From a virus, in IMG/VR virus record IMGVR_UViG_3300037558_000964, positions 1-30,945 of that record: a stretch of DNA of 30,945 nucleotides; one strand, written 5' to 3'. The position numbers were made by a program, and so were the translations under genes. The notes under the pieces are model-generated. The model searched no databases and had not been told where the DNA came from. It saw only the letters and a list, made by a program, of their open reading frames with translations. Below are positions 18,101 to 23,989 of the stretch, piece by piece (positions within the stretch are counted from its first letter, which is position 1; the number at the start of each line of letters is the position of its first letter).

Positions 18101-18842
18101 TATTAAAAGAGTACAAGAAGTTGTACGAATTGCAGAAGGCCTAGACAGCCCTCTTACTTTAAATGCATTAAGATCTTATTATGCAAAGTATGTGAGTGAC
18201 TTGGCGTTTGGTCAAAAAACAGCATCAGGTGCTAGGTCTGTCAGTCTTTCAAAAACAAATGAAAGTAAAAGACAGTTTGGAACCATACTGGAAGCTGGGA
18301 AAATAATATTCAGAGAAAGTAAAGGAGAGTTTGACTCCCAAACAATGGCTGGCCTTGAGCAGTTTATTAAAATTGCAAGGGGGGTAGACGAAGGAAGAAC
18401 ATCCTTTAGCATTGGACAATCTCAAACAGCGGCGGCAGTTGCGGCACAGTCAGCGGTCAACGGTTTAGTTAAAGTTTTTATAGGCCCATTAACTCGCCCA
18501 GGGGCTAGGATTACGGCTTTCTCTGGCTCTATAATTAAAAGCTTAGACTCAGATGAAATACTTAAAAAATTGACTGAAGATATGTTAGCAAACCCAGCCG
18601 AATTTAAAAGACTTGCTAATGCAAACATAAATTGGCTTAACCCAGAAGTTAAAGAAACCATGTGGAGAGCCGCTGTGAGGTCGTCTTTATATTCCGACGA
18701 TGATAGAAAAGAGTTCAACGATCTATGGGATGTGGCGAAAGATACTCTTGGGATATTAAAAGAGCCTTTAGAAATTGTAGAGAATGCCGCAAAAAATTTA
18801 AAGAGGTCAATACAAGGGCCAGACAGTTTGATGGGGCCATAA
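15186..18842 (+). CDS. Very large internal virion protein
   Basis: A 1218-aa protein, the last of the rightward block. It opens with a duplicated NPWDTG motif (residues 5-10 and 21-26). NPW-type motifs recur at the N-termini of phage internal virion proteins. The rest is long, helical and rich in K, E, S and N, with a more hydrophobic stretch around residues 340-375 that might contact membrane. By size and position it corresponds to the large ejected core proteins of podoviruses, forming a trans-envelope channel with its neighbours. That is inference, as no enzyme motif is visible. AAGGA at 15175-15179 precedes the ATG, and a strong hairpin follows the stop at once. Confidence 0.65.
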   Translation: MANVNPWDTGNEELAVVTAQNPWDTGSEVLAIPIIEGGTGEGEATLPQTEEPTVKEKYHMSMWDDMDKSDADAEYARLESLDETVYDEKSGFLVVIPTDQNNLSRPVTIPKPETVREGIFGGEGIFTKEEMEDISNVSLLGGASKDNSQREMEEMAQKGEIPSDPSIEELDMLGLSPEATTGVGQKLLASGFDASGEWITFGGSVIDLGIRMAGATSEKLGGPEITSDLGEKIVGFGQSFPDAKTQNLGDLLLIEALPLANAYGLGRSVVKKVSAEAPKYKQYLMKAFREASGTLALVSGMEAETGGLLVGEDAMLQIWDGFEKGDTVATSKLANTANLFADALVASGIFNTVAYPIAFTYNTVAHGMVSPLYSITMKGTDAKRKELMAGILQKLTSHVDNTSVTGIANNENKQILMREIVETLQENSEIFIEMGKNKPIINLQVDVATVLKNSIRNNPEKAEKLNPVIQKLEQFAKGFEGTGGPLSTSRSSVITQAEKALDQVEGVAFNDIANASENIVEAKRVDLNIAPGADNIKNLEATVETLSNNIVKEMPLNLELGSKVDSLLRNSSSNPLKANTKVQTSRNLAEQLDEAATILTNKKNELASKISGGAVNKDGLYAILKAMNDIPNLTKMASEVSSSKPLSSLLKIFSIKTKKVKGKKAPQPKTDADYLVDLENLIKKNKLDFGKLHNEVRPELVSLINSSEGPIKAQLINLKRFIDDDSVQFLSQTGDNVLAQDAQAFMKFYVDEFAPYFKQNANGVDDPLSSWYSVWQETARPKKGELSSSAGTSLKPRAFEEKTFELLEEISQNPLGRTSTASDIAKLLKTSPNSDPDKLFDYMLHDIVQSVQVRVSATGGIDDLAKNEITSLGNQLSQFVTLMERSGFSEKAKNLNSFIAKLNQTSDNSSLLVKTIKEEADKLKINLDKAKKDDLKDFWTVVKREGVDVDIAPTLEPEKAFEKLLKTDDGNTIKRVQEVVRIAEGLDSPLTLNALRSYYAKYVSDLAFGQKTASGARSVSLSKTNESKRQFGTILEAGKIIFRESKGEFDSQTMAGLEQFIKIARGVDEGRTSFSIGQSQTAAAVAAQSAVNGLVKVFIGPLTRPGARITAFSGSIIKSLDSDEILKKLTEDMLANPAEFKRLANANINWLNPEVKETMWRAAVRSSLYSDDDRKEFNDLWDVAKDTLGILKEPLEIVENAAKNLKRSIQGPDSLMGP

Positions 18843-18845
18843 AAA

Positions 18846-18871
18846 AACCCCTAGATGTTACTCTAGGGGTT
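18846..18871. terminator. Convergent (bidirectional) terminator
   Basis: AACCCCTAGA (18846-18855) and TCTAGGGGTT (18862-18871) form a perfect 10-bp stem with a 6-base loop, directly between the convergent operons. The seven A's at 18841-18847 become a T-run for leftward transcripts from the RNR gene. On the rightward side only TATTTT follows a few bases on, so termination is probably stronger leftward. Confidence 0.85.
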
Positions 18872-18879
18872 CAACTATT

Positions 18880-18903
18880 TTAACAAGAGGTGAATCTTGT
18901 TAA
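18880..18903. terminator. Second hairpin in the convergent gap
   Basis: TTAACAAGA (18880-18888) and TCTTGTTAA (18895-18903) form a perfect 9-bp stem with loop GGTGAA. There is no strong T-run on either side, so it may support termination, protect mRNA ends or bind a protein. The bases at 18872-18880 on this strand also match the CAACTATTT core of the leader repeat seen ahead of leftward genes. Confidence 0.4.
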
Positions 18904-18932
18904 GAATAATATATCAAATATTACGCACTACG

Positions 18933-20930
18933 TCAACTCGCAATGTCCACAATTTCACAAGAACTTCCCGTACAAGCAAGTGTTTGAGAAGCGACGGTAG
19001 TGTCTTCATGTTCATATTCTGCTAGTTTTGCCCAATCAATTTTAGATGGCATTTTAGACTTAGCCTCTTCATACTCCTCTTTAGAACAGTCTTGAATTGG
19101 AGCTTGTTGATAGACATGATCTACGAAAGGCAAGAACGCAACTCCAGACATTTCATCTAAATGTTTGTACACAAACGCACCTACCTCAAGCCATTCACAG
19201 TCTTTAACATACACAGTAACACTAGGCTTATGCTCACAAAAGTGTCGTTGATAAAGCAACCAAGTTTCTAGTTGCTCAATTGCAGAAACATCTTTTGCAC
19301 ACATCGCACCTTCAGGTGATTTTTTAGGAAAACTAAAAACAGCCGTCGTATCGGGTTTACTTACACAATCTTCTACAGGAATCCCTTGATCCATCATAAA
19401 CTGGGTCAGGGGATCTTTTTTATCGCCCCTCACAGTTCTTATATAATATGGAGCAAACCTCTCATGCAATCCGCTTGCTGTGTTGTTTAGCTCAGAAACT
19501 GTACCAGACGGTTTTACACAGGTAATAGCCGTAGATTGTGGAATACCTAGCTTTTCAGCCCACTTCTTATTTGTCTCAACAGCCGTATGCCTTAGATCTT
19601 CTAAAAGAGCAATAAGTTTGGCTGTTCCTTCTTCTGATCTATCTTTATGAGATAGAATAGGATGGTCTTTAACGCCCGTCATGGACACACCAAGTAATCT
19701 TTCTTCAGAAGTATTTGTAGTCCACTGTTTCCTTAGATACGGAAACTTAGTCCACTGGCTTTGTATGGTTCCAATAATAGTAGCCATTTGTATTTTTTTA
19801 TGAAGGTCTTCTTTCGTATCGTATTCCCTCACAATCACTTCCGTTAAATTACAAAACTGCCCACCTGTTCCAGCAATGGGCTGGCCCACTAACGGTTCTC
19901 CAGACTTAGGGTCTACTTCCAGCTTTGGTCCTCGCAAAATTATTTCAGAACATGGATTCGTACCCCATTCGTAATTAGGGTCACGCCGTCCATTCTTCTT
20001 GACTTGCTTGGTAGAAGCCATACGAGAAAACACACCACGCTCCCCTGATCCAGATTCTACAAGAGAAATCCATTCTCTCATAAACTCACCAATCTTTGGC
20101 TTTTCGGTGTAACAAGCAGAATTGTTTGAGTTGCTAAAATGTGGAGAAGCCTCTGGCAAATACCAAGCACCACTTTTTGCAAATCTCATTTTGTCGTCTG
20201 ATAAGTTACTTAACGAGATCATAGCTGAACGCCTTACTCCCCCTACAACCACTACATCAGCTACCAAGCACATAAGGGAGTGACAATCATAGCTAGACAG
20301 TTTTCGCCCCACGTTTTCTTGAAATAATCTTACAGCAAATTTAAAAAGTTTATTCAGAGGTTCAGGCCCAGAAGCCCGTCCGCCAAACGTCTTTAGCCTT
20401 GCACCATTCGGACGTACTTTTCGTAAATCCCATTTAGGTATTTCTCCTGACCAAAGCAAGGCAAGCACTTGTCGTAAAGCCTTTGCCCATCCTTCTTTGG
20501 AATCAGACACAACAACCGTAGTTTCAGACTCAAAAAGTTGTTCTGGTACAATAGGTAATTTGTTAATGTATTGACGCTCAACTGAAAAGCCGACTCCCGT
20601 TCCGCACATCAGTATATGCATTGCTTCATCAAACGCTTTTGGGTCATCAATCGGCAAGTAAGCACAATTGTACGCACAAGTATTGTCTCTCTCTAAAGCC
20701 TTTCCAGCCGACATTAACGCCCTCATCGACGGCATAACTTGAAAGGTTTCTATCGCCGTCCGTATGCTTTCCAATTCACCTGTTTCAAGAGGTGTAGTGT
20801 TGTTAATATAATCTAACAACCTTTGCACAGTCTCAGACCAATTTTCTCTACGCCCCTCATCTTCAAGCCAACGGGCATATCTACTCTTATAAATAAATTC
20901 TTCATAATCACTTGGAAAGTAATTGCTCAT
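18933..20930 (-). CDS. nrdJ: Adenosylcobalamin-dependent (class II) ribonucleotide reductase, monomeric type
   Basis: A 665-aa enzyme that reduces ribonucleotides to deoxyribonucleotides using coenzyme B12, supplying precursors for phage replication. It follows the monomeric Lactobacillus RTPR pattern: Cys89 in NCAYLP, active-site NPCSE (Cys327, Glu329), Cys360 in QFCNLTE, and a C-terminal redox pair CTGSSC (Cys653 and Cys658) spaced as in RTPR. The length is somewhat below the roughly 740 residues of that enzyme. The host must make or import B12. I start at ATG 20930, five bases after AGAGG at 20940-20936, rather than at GTG 20936, which overlaps that site. It is the last gene of the leftward operon, after MazG, and ends before the 18846 terminator. 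Confidence 0.9.
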   Translation of the reverse strand: MSNYFPSDYEEFIYKSRYARWLEDEGRRENWSETVQRLLDYINNTTPLETGELESIRTAIETFQVMPSMRALMSAGKALERDNTCAYNCAYLPIDDPKAFDEAMHILMCGTGVGFSVERQYINKLPIVPEQLFESETTVVVSDSKEGWAKALRQVLALLWSGEIPKWDLRKVRPNGARLKTFGGRASGPEPLNKLFKFAVRLFQENVGRKLSSYDCHSLMCLVADVVVVGGVRRSAMISLSNLSDDKMRFAKSGAWYLPEASPHFSNSNNSACYTEKPKIGEFMREWISLVESGSGERGVFSRMASTKQVKKNGRRDPNYEWGTNPCSEIILRGPKLEVDPKSGEPLVGQPIAGTGGQFCNLTEVIVREYDTKEDLHKKIQMATIIGTIQSQWTKFPYLRKQWTTNTSEERLLGVSMTGVKDHPILSHKDRSEEGTAKLIALLEDLRHTAVETNKKWAEKLGIPQSTAITCVKPSGTVSELNNTASGLHERFAPYYIRTVRGDKKDPLTQFMMDQGIPVEDCVSKPDTTAVFSFPKKSPEGAMCAKDVSAIEQLETWLLYQRHFCEHKPSVTVYVKDCEWLEVGAFVYKHLDEMSGVAFLPFVDHVYQQAPIQDCSKEEYEEAKSKMPSKIDWAKLAEYEHEDTTVASQTLACTGSSCEIVDIAS

Positions 20931-20953
20931 GTCCACCTCTATGTTTTAGTTGA

Positions 20954-21280
20954 TTATCTATTATCGCCAGAGCCAGAGATCACATCACGGCTCAGACGGC
21001 TGTTTAGTTTTTGTAAATTCATCAAAGCGGCTTGGTCCAAGGGCATATGCATATCATCACAAAGCATGGCACAATACCAAAGCACATCACCGATTTCTTT
21101 AAGAATTTCTACACGGTCATCATCAGACAAACTGTTGTCTTCATCCCGTATATTTTTTTTTATTTTGTCGCAGACTTCTCCAGCCTCAGAAGCTAAGCCT
21201 AATGCTGGGTAAGTGATTTTATACTCATTAGAATACTTTTTAAATTTTCTAGCCTTTGTTTGGTATTCGCCAAAATCCAT
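20954..21280 (-). CDS. MazG-like nucleotide pyrophosphohydrolase
   Basis: A 108-aa MazG-family protein. These enzymes hydrolyse nucleoside triphosphates to monophosphates and pyrophosphate, and phage versions are thought to tune nucleotide or (p)ppGpp pools. The metal-binding signature is visible as SEAGEV (Glu32, Glu35) and KEIGDVLWY (Glu62, Asp65), giving EXXE and EXXD on two helices. LGLASEAGEV is typical of the small, single-domain phage form. Its start overlaps the preceding stop by one base (TAATG), and RNR follows, forming a nucleotide-metabolism pair. Confidence 0.88.
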   Translation of the reverse strand: MDFGEYQTKARKFKKYSNEYKITYPALGLASEAGEVCDKIKKNIRDEDNSLSDDDRVEILKEIGDVLWYCAMLCDDMHMPLDQAALMNLQKLNSRLSRDVISGSGDNR

Positions 21281-21555
21281 TAATCTTTATCCCTCTTTTT
21301 TCTAGTCAAGGCCAGCTTGTCGTTATACCAAATCGCTTTTTTGATATCTTGTGTGCCGCCCTTATAACGCTCTCTCCACAAGTACTTTATGACGTTTCCC
21401 TTCAAGTACGCTTCAAACCCTTCTGGACCCAGACAAGCCTCAATTGCGTCTATGCACTCAATGCCTGACTGATTATAGTGAGGGGGATGATTTACTAGGT
21501 CAGTATCATTGTCATACTGTTGATTTACCTCATGGAGTGGTTCCATCGAATCCAT
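21280..21555 (-). CDS. DUF3310-family phage protein
   Basis: A 91-aa protein with the DUF3310 signature: VNHPPHYN, then GIECIDAIEACLG, a GNVIKYLWR core, and a KKAIWYNDKL end. The family is widespread in phages and its biochemical role is not established. Here it lies between a hypothetical gene and MazG in the nucleotide/replication operon. I start at ATG 21555, which overlaps the upstream stop (TGATG) and has AAGGAG nine bases ahead. The in-frame TTG at 21558 lies further upstream and is less likely. Confidence 0.85.
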   Translation of the reverse strand: MDSMEPLHEVNQQYDNDTDLVNHPPHYNQSGIECIDAIEACLGPEGFEAYLKGNVIKYLWRERYKGGTQDIKKAIWYNDKLALTRKKRDKD

Positions 21556-21899
21556 CAATGCTTTCTCCTTGAAGTTAAGATTTTAGAAAAGTCTATAACT
21601 TTTTCAGCAAGATCTTCTTGAGCCTTCATTGCTTTTACTAATTTGGGGTCTGGCTCAAAGCTCACATCGTCAGACTCTATAAAACCACCTGTGGTTGGAA
21701 AACCTTCTTCAAAGGCAAAGTCGCTCATTCTAACTACAAGTTCAGGTGCGTACTCTACTAATCCAACTATACCTTTGAGAAGCTCGACTATAGTCTCCGC
21801 CTTTTCTTCAGGATAATCTTTTAAAAAATAGTGGTCAATTGTAATACCATGCTCACCAATCATAACCACACCTGTATTCGGTTTTAACTCAACTTTCAT
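21555..21899 (-). CDS. Hypothetical protein in replication operon
   Basis: A 114-aa protein I do not recognise. The N-terminal part (MKVELKPNTGVVMIGEHG) looks beta-stranded. Two acidic helices follow, with EKAETIVELLKGIVGLVEY, then a polar segment and a basic C-terminal tail (ILTSRRKH). No catalytic motif is seen. The start at ATG 21899 has GGGAG (21911-21907) seven bases away. A longer frame runs to 21953 but lacks that support and would extend further into the upstream gene. It overlaps its upstream neighbour by 11 bases and its downstream one by a single base. Confidence 0.65.
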   Translation of the reverse strand: MKVELKPNTGVVMIGEHGITIDHYFLKDYPEEKAETIVELLKGIVGLVEYAPELVVRMSDFAFEEGFPTTGGFIESDDVSFEPDPKLVKAMKAQEDLAEKVIDFSKILTSRRKH

Positions 21900-22257
21900 T
21901 GTCACGCTCCCTTTGGAAATCTCCAATAAGATTAAAAAAATGTTCGGCCTCAATGCACACTAAAGCACTTCTATTATTTGCTTTAACAACCAGCATTGGC
22001 TCAGAAAAAGTCGGGCAATTTACCTTGGCTTGGTCGTACCACTGGTAAATAGCTATATTGTTTCTGCTCTTACACTCAACAGAGTAGGGAAAGTACTTTC
22101 GGGCCAAGGGAGATAACTGAACATCTTCTCCACCAGCACCCATGGAAGTTGACTTAACATCGTCTTTTTCCAAATGCTGTTTAAAAACACCTAGAATCAT
22201 ATCCCTGACGAATTGCTGTAGCTTTCGTCCTTTCGCCTTTGCAGATTGTGTTTTCAT
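21889..22257 (-). CDS. Small PD-(D/E)XK nuclease-like protein
   Basis: A 122-aa protein with a probable PD-(D/E)XK nuclease core. SMGAGGEDVQLSP contains Glu44 and Asp45, and FPYSVECKSRN gives the E-x-K pair Glu61 and Lys63 on the next strand, followed by a conserved-looking YQWYDQA helix. Phage proteins of this size and layout are often Holliday-junction or structure-specific nucleases, and the specific substrate here is unknown. I start at ATG 22257, whose ATGA overlaps the stop of the Cas4-like gene. An in-frame ATG at 22269 would add four residues. Confidence 0.65.
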   Translation of the reverse strand: MKTQSAKAKGRKLQQFVRDMILGVFKQHLEKDDVKSTSMGAGGEDVQLSPLARKYFPYSVECKSRNNIAIYQWYDQAKVNCPTFSEPMLVVKANNRSALVCIEAEHFFNLIGDFQRERDNES

Positions 22258-23099
22258 TCCGCATACCACACCATTCGTGGGTTTTGGGCTTGGCTTTTTG
22301 TTTGTGGACGCAACTCAGCATCGGGCCAGCATGACGATAAGAACTGACAAAACGTACAAGTCATAGCCAGCTTCTTTTTCCCTGTAGGAACCCGTCTAAA
22401 GGTTTCGTCTTCTAACTCAAAGCCCTTCTTAAAAGGCCTATCTTCATCTAGTATTTTGGCAGTCTCTTCCATTCGAGAAAGAATTTCAGTTTCTTCCTCT
22501 GGAGTTAAATCACATTCGACAACTTTCATACCACCCGTGGACTTGTCCATAACAATCCATCCACCAGTGTCCTTGTCTTGACCCTTAGAGTAACCTACTA
22601 GCTGGGGTATATAACCAAAGTCATCAGACTCCTTTAAAGAATCAAAACCTTTTGACCACTTGTTTGCAAACGCCCAAGGAGCCGAAGATTTTATATCATA
22701 AACCTTACCATCAATGTGAATATCATCTTCACCCTCGACAGTATACTTTCCCAGCTTCAACGCTACTTTTTGTTTTCCACCAGTAACATCTGCCCCAGAT
22801 ATCCTCAAAAGAAATGTCTGAAGAATCTCTGTAATATCCCCATGAACCATACGCATCCAGTGGTTGTAGGGCATATCGTTTCGGGTTGCCCCAGCCTTCT
22901 CCTTTTGGAGTTGGCAACGGGGTTTTCCGATATTAGACATTCGTAACCTAAATTTCGGTTCTCTTGGAGTAAGCTGACGCTTTAAAGCATCCCGAAACTC
23001 AGCAACAGCATCTTCAATAAACTCTTCTTTTATGTCGAGTTCATCAAACTTTTGATTTGAGAGACGGGATGAAGCAAGCTCTAATTGTGCTTCAATCAC
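22254..23099 (-). CDS. Cas4/RecB-like PD-(D/E)XK exonuclease with predicted Fe-S cluster
   Basis: A 281-aa nuclease of the Cas4/RecB exonuclease group. Motif I is His86 in MVHGDITE. The acidic motif follows (GEDDIHIDG, Asp126/Asp130), then D-x-K (Asp135, Lys137 in YDIKSS) and QxxxY (Gln166, Tyr170). Four cysteines frame the domain: Cys62 (KPRCQL) and CTFCQFLSSC (248, 251, 257), the usual ligands of a [4Fe-4S] cluster. Such phage enzymes resect DNA ends for recombination or degrade host DNA. No Cas1 or Cas2 lies nearby, so this is a stand-alone phage form. The GTG start overlaps the previous stop (GTGA), with AGGA six bases upstream. Confidence 0.82.
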   Translation of the reverse strand: MIEAQLELASSRLSNQKFDELDIKEEFIEDAVAEFRDALKRQLTPREPKFRLRMSNIGKPRCQLQKEKAGATRNDMPYNHWMRMVHGDITEILQTFLLRISGADVTGGKQKVALKLGKYTVEGEDDIHIDGKVYDIKSSAPWAFANKWSKGFDSLKESDDFGYIPQLVGYSKGQDKDTGGWIVMDKSTGGMKVVECDLTPEEETEILSRMEETAKILDEDRPFKKGFELEDETFRRVPTGKKKLAMTCTFCQFLSSCWPDAELRPQTKSQAQNPRMVWYAE

Positions 23100-23932
23100 A
23101 CCATATCCTGTTCTAGCTCTGAAAGTTCGCTTTCGGCAATCGCTTCCATCGCATTGACTGACATGGATCTTTGTTGAATGGCAGTTGCGTAGTCCTTATT
23201 AACAGACGCATTACCTGTTTTAATAACATCAACAATGACTCTTAGTGTATCTAAGGTCATCTGGTCCATGGAAACGGGAACCTTGAAATCAGGCTTATAC
23301 TCCATTGTATAATACTCAAGGCCACCATTTGAGTGATCTTTTACGGATACTTCAACCCAATAATCATATAATTTTTTCTGTCTAGGGAGTACTTTAAGGT
23401 ACTGATCGTCGAACTGTCCAAAGTTACTAGACTTATTAAATATTATAACAGGTTTGTTCTCAATTGTCACTTCATTTCCGTCCGCATCCTTACCTGTATA
23501 GGTAACAATTGCACGAATAATTCGGTTGCACTTTATGCCTGACCACTTCTTCTTTTCATCATCAGGTCTACCATACCAATTGTCTGGCCTACCGCATTTC
23601 AAGGTTCCTAAACGGTCCCTAAATTCATTCTTAAAGGTTGGGCTTTGGATTGTTGAATTAACATTCTCACCTTTTATATCATCCCAATGGGTGTACTGGT
23701 ATACGTTGCTCAAGGGCCTAATCTTCATAGTCTTTGCATAGACTGGCTCAAGCTCGTTGCTTTTTAGCCAAAGCATACCTCTACCGATTTCACGGCCTTG
23801 TGCATCTCTACCCTTAGTTGTTATTTTTACGATAGGAAATAACTCACTCTTTGACTCCCCAATTCCAAGCAATTCTGCAAAGTCTTTAAGCTCGTCGCCA
23901 CCAATACTTATTTCTTGTAGTTCTGTTGACAT
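23096..23932 (-). CDS. Candidate single-stranded DNA-binding protein
   Basis: A 278-aa protein immediately downstream of the DNA polymerase. The mid-section (about 40-220) is beta-rich with many aromatic and basic residues, for example NVYQYTHWDDIKG and KKLYDYWVEVSVKD. The C-terminus is acidic (ESELSELEQDM), a feature shared by bacterial and phage SSBs that recruit replisome partners. In related marine podoviruses the protein at this place is usually annotated as an ssDNA-binding protein. I see no diagnostic motif, so the call rests on shape and context. AGGAG five bases before ATG 23932 supports the start. Confidence 0.55.
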   Translation of the reverse strand: MSTELQEISIGGDELKDFAELLGIGESKSELFPIVKITTKGRDAQGREIGRGMLWLKSNELEPVYAKTMKIRPLSNVYQYTHWDDIKGENVNSTIQSPTFKNEFRDRLGTLKCGRPDNWYGRPDDEKKKWSGIKCNRIIRAIVTYTGKDADGNEVTIENKPVIIFNKSSNFGQFDDQYLKVLPRQKKLYDYWVEVSVKDHSNGGLEYYTMEYKPDFKVPVSMDQMTLDTLRVIVDVIKTGNASVNKDYATAIQQRSMSVNAMEAIAESELSELEQDMV

Positions 23933-23943
23933 ACTGTCTCCTG

Positions 23944-23959
23944 TAAATAGTTGTGATTC
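23944..23959 (-). promoter_or_regulatory. Leader repeat, partial copy, upstream of SSB gene
   Basis: Read on the minus strand, this is GAATCACAACTATTTA. Its last 12 bases match the 18-base leader element at 27323-27340, and it lies between the candidate promoter and the AGGAG of the gene starting at 23932. Confidence 0.4.
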
Positions 23960-23960
23960 G

Positions 23961-23989
23961 TTTTTAAACTAATACAGTGGCTTAGTCAA
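23961..23989 (-). promoter_or_regulatory. Possible promoter upstream of SSB gene
   Basis: On the minus strand TTGACT (23989-23984), overlapping the polymerase stop codon, is followed after 17 bases by TAAAAA (23966-23961). The -35 is good and the -10 is weak (4 of 6). Confidence 0.3.

Noticed and set aside
20823-21212. A 129-aa plus-strand frame over RNR and MazG
   Set aside because: It lies opposite two well-identified genes, with low-complexity content and no start signal.
22254-23099. Evidence for a CRISPR-Cas system from the Cas4-like gene
   Set aside because: No Cas1, Cas2 or repeat-spacer array is present, and stand-alone Cas4-like nucleases are common in phages.
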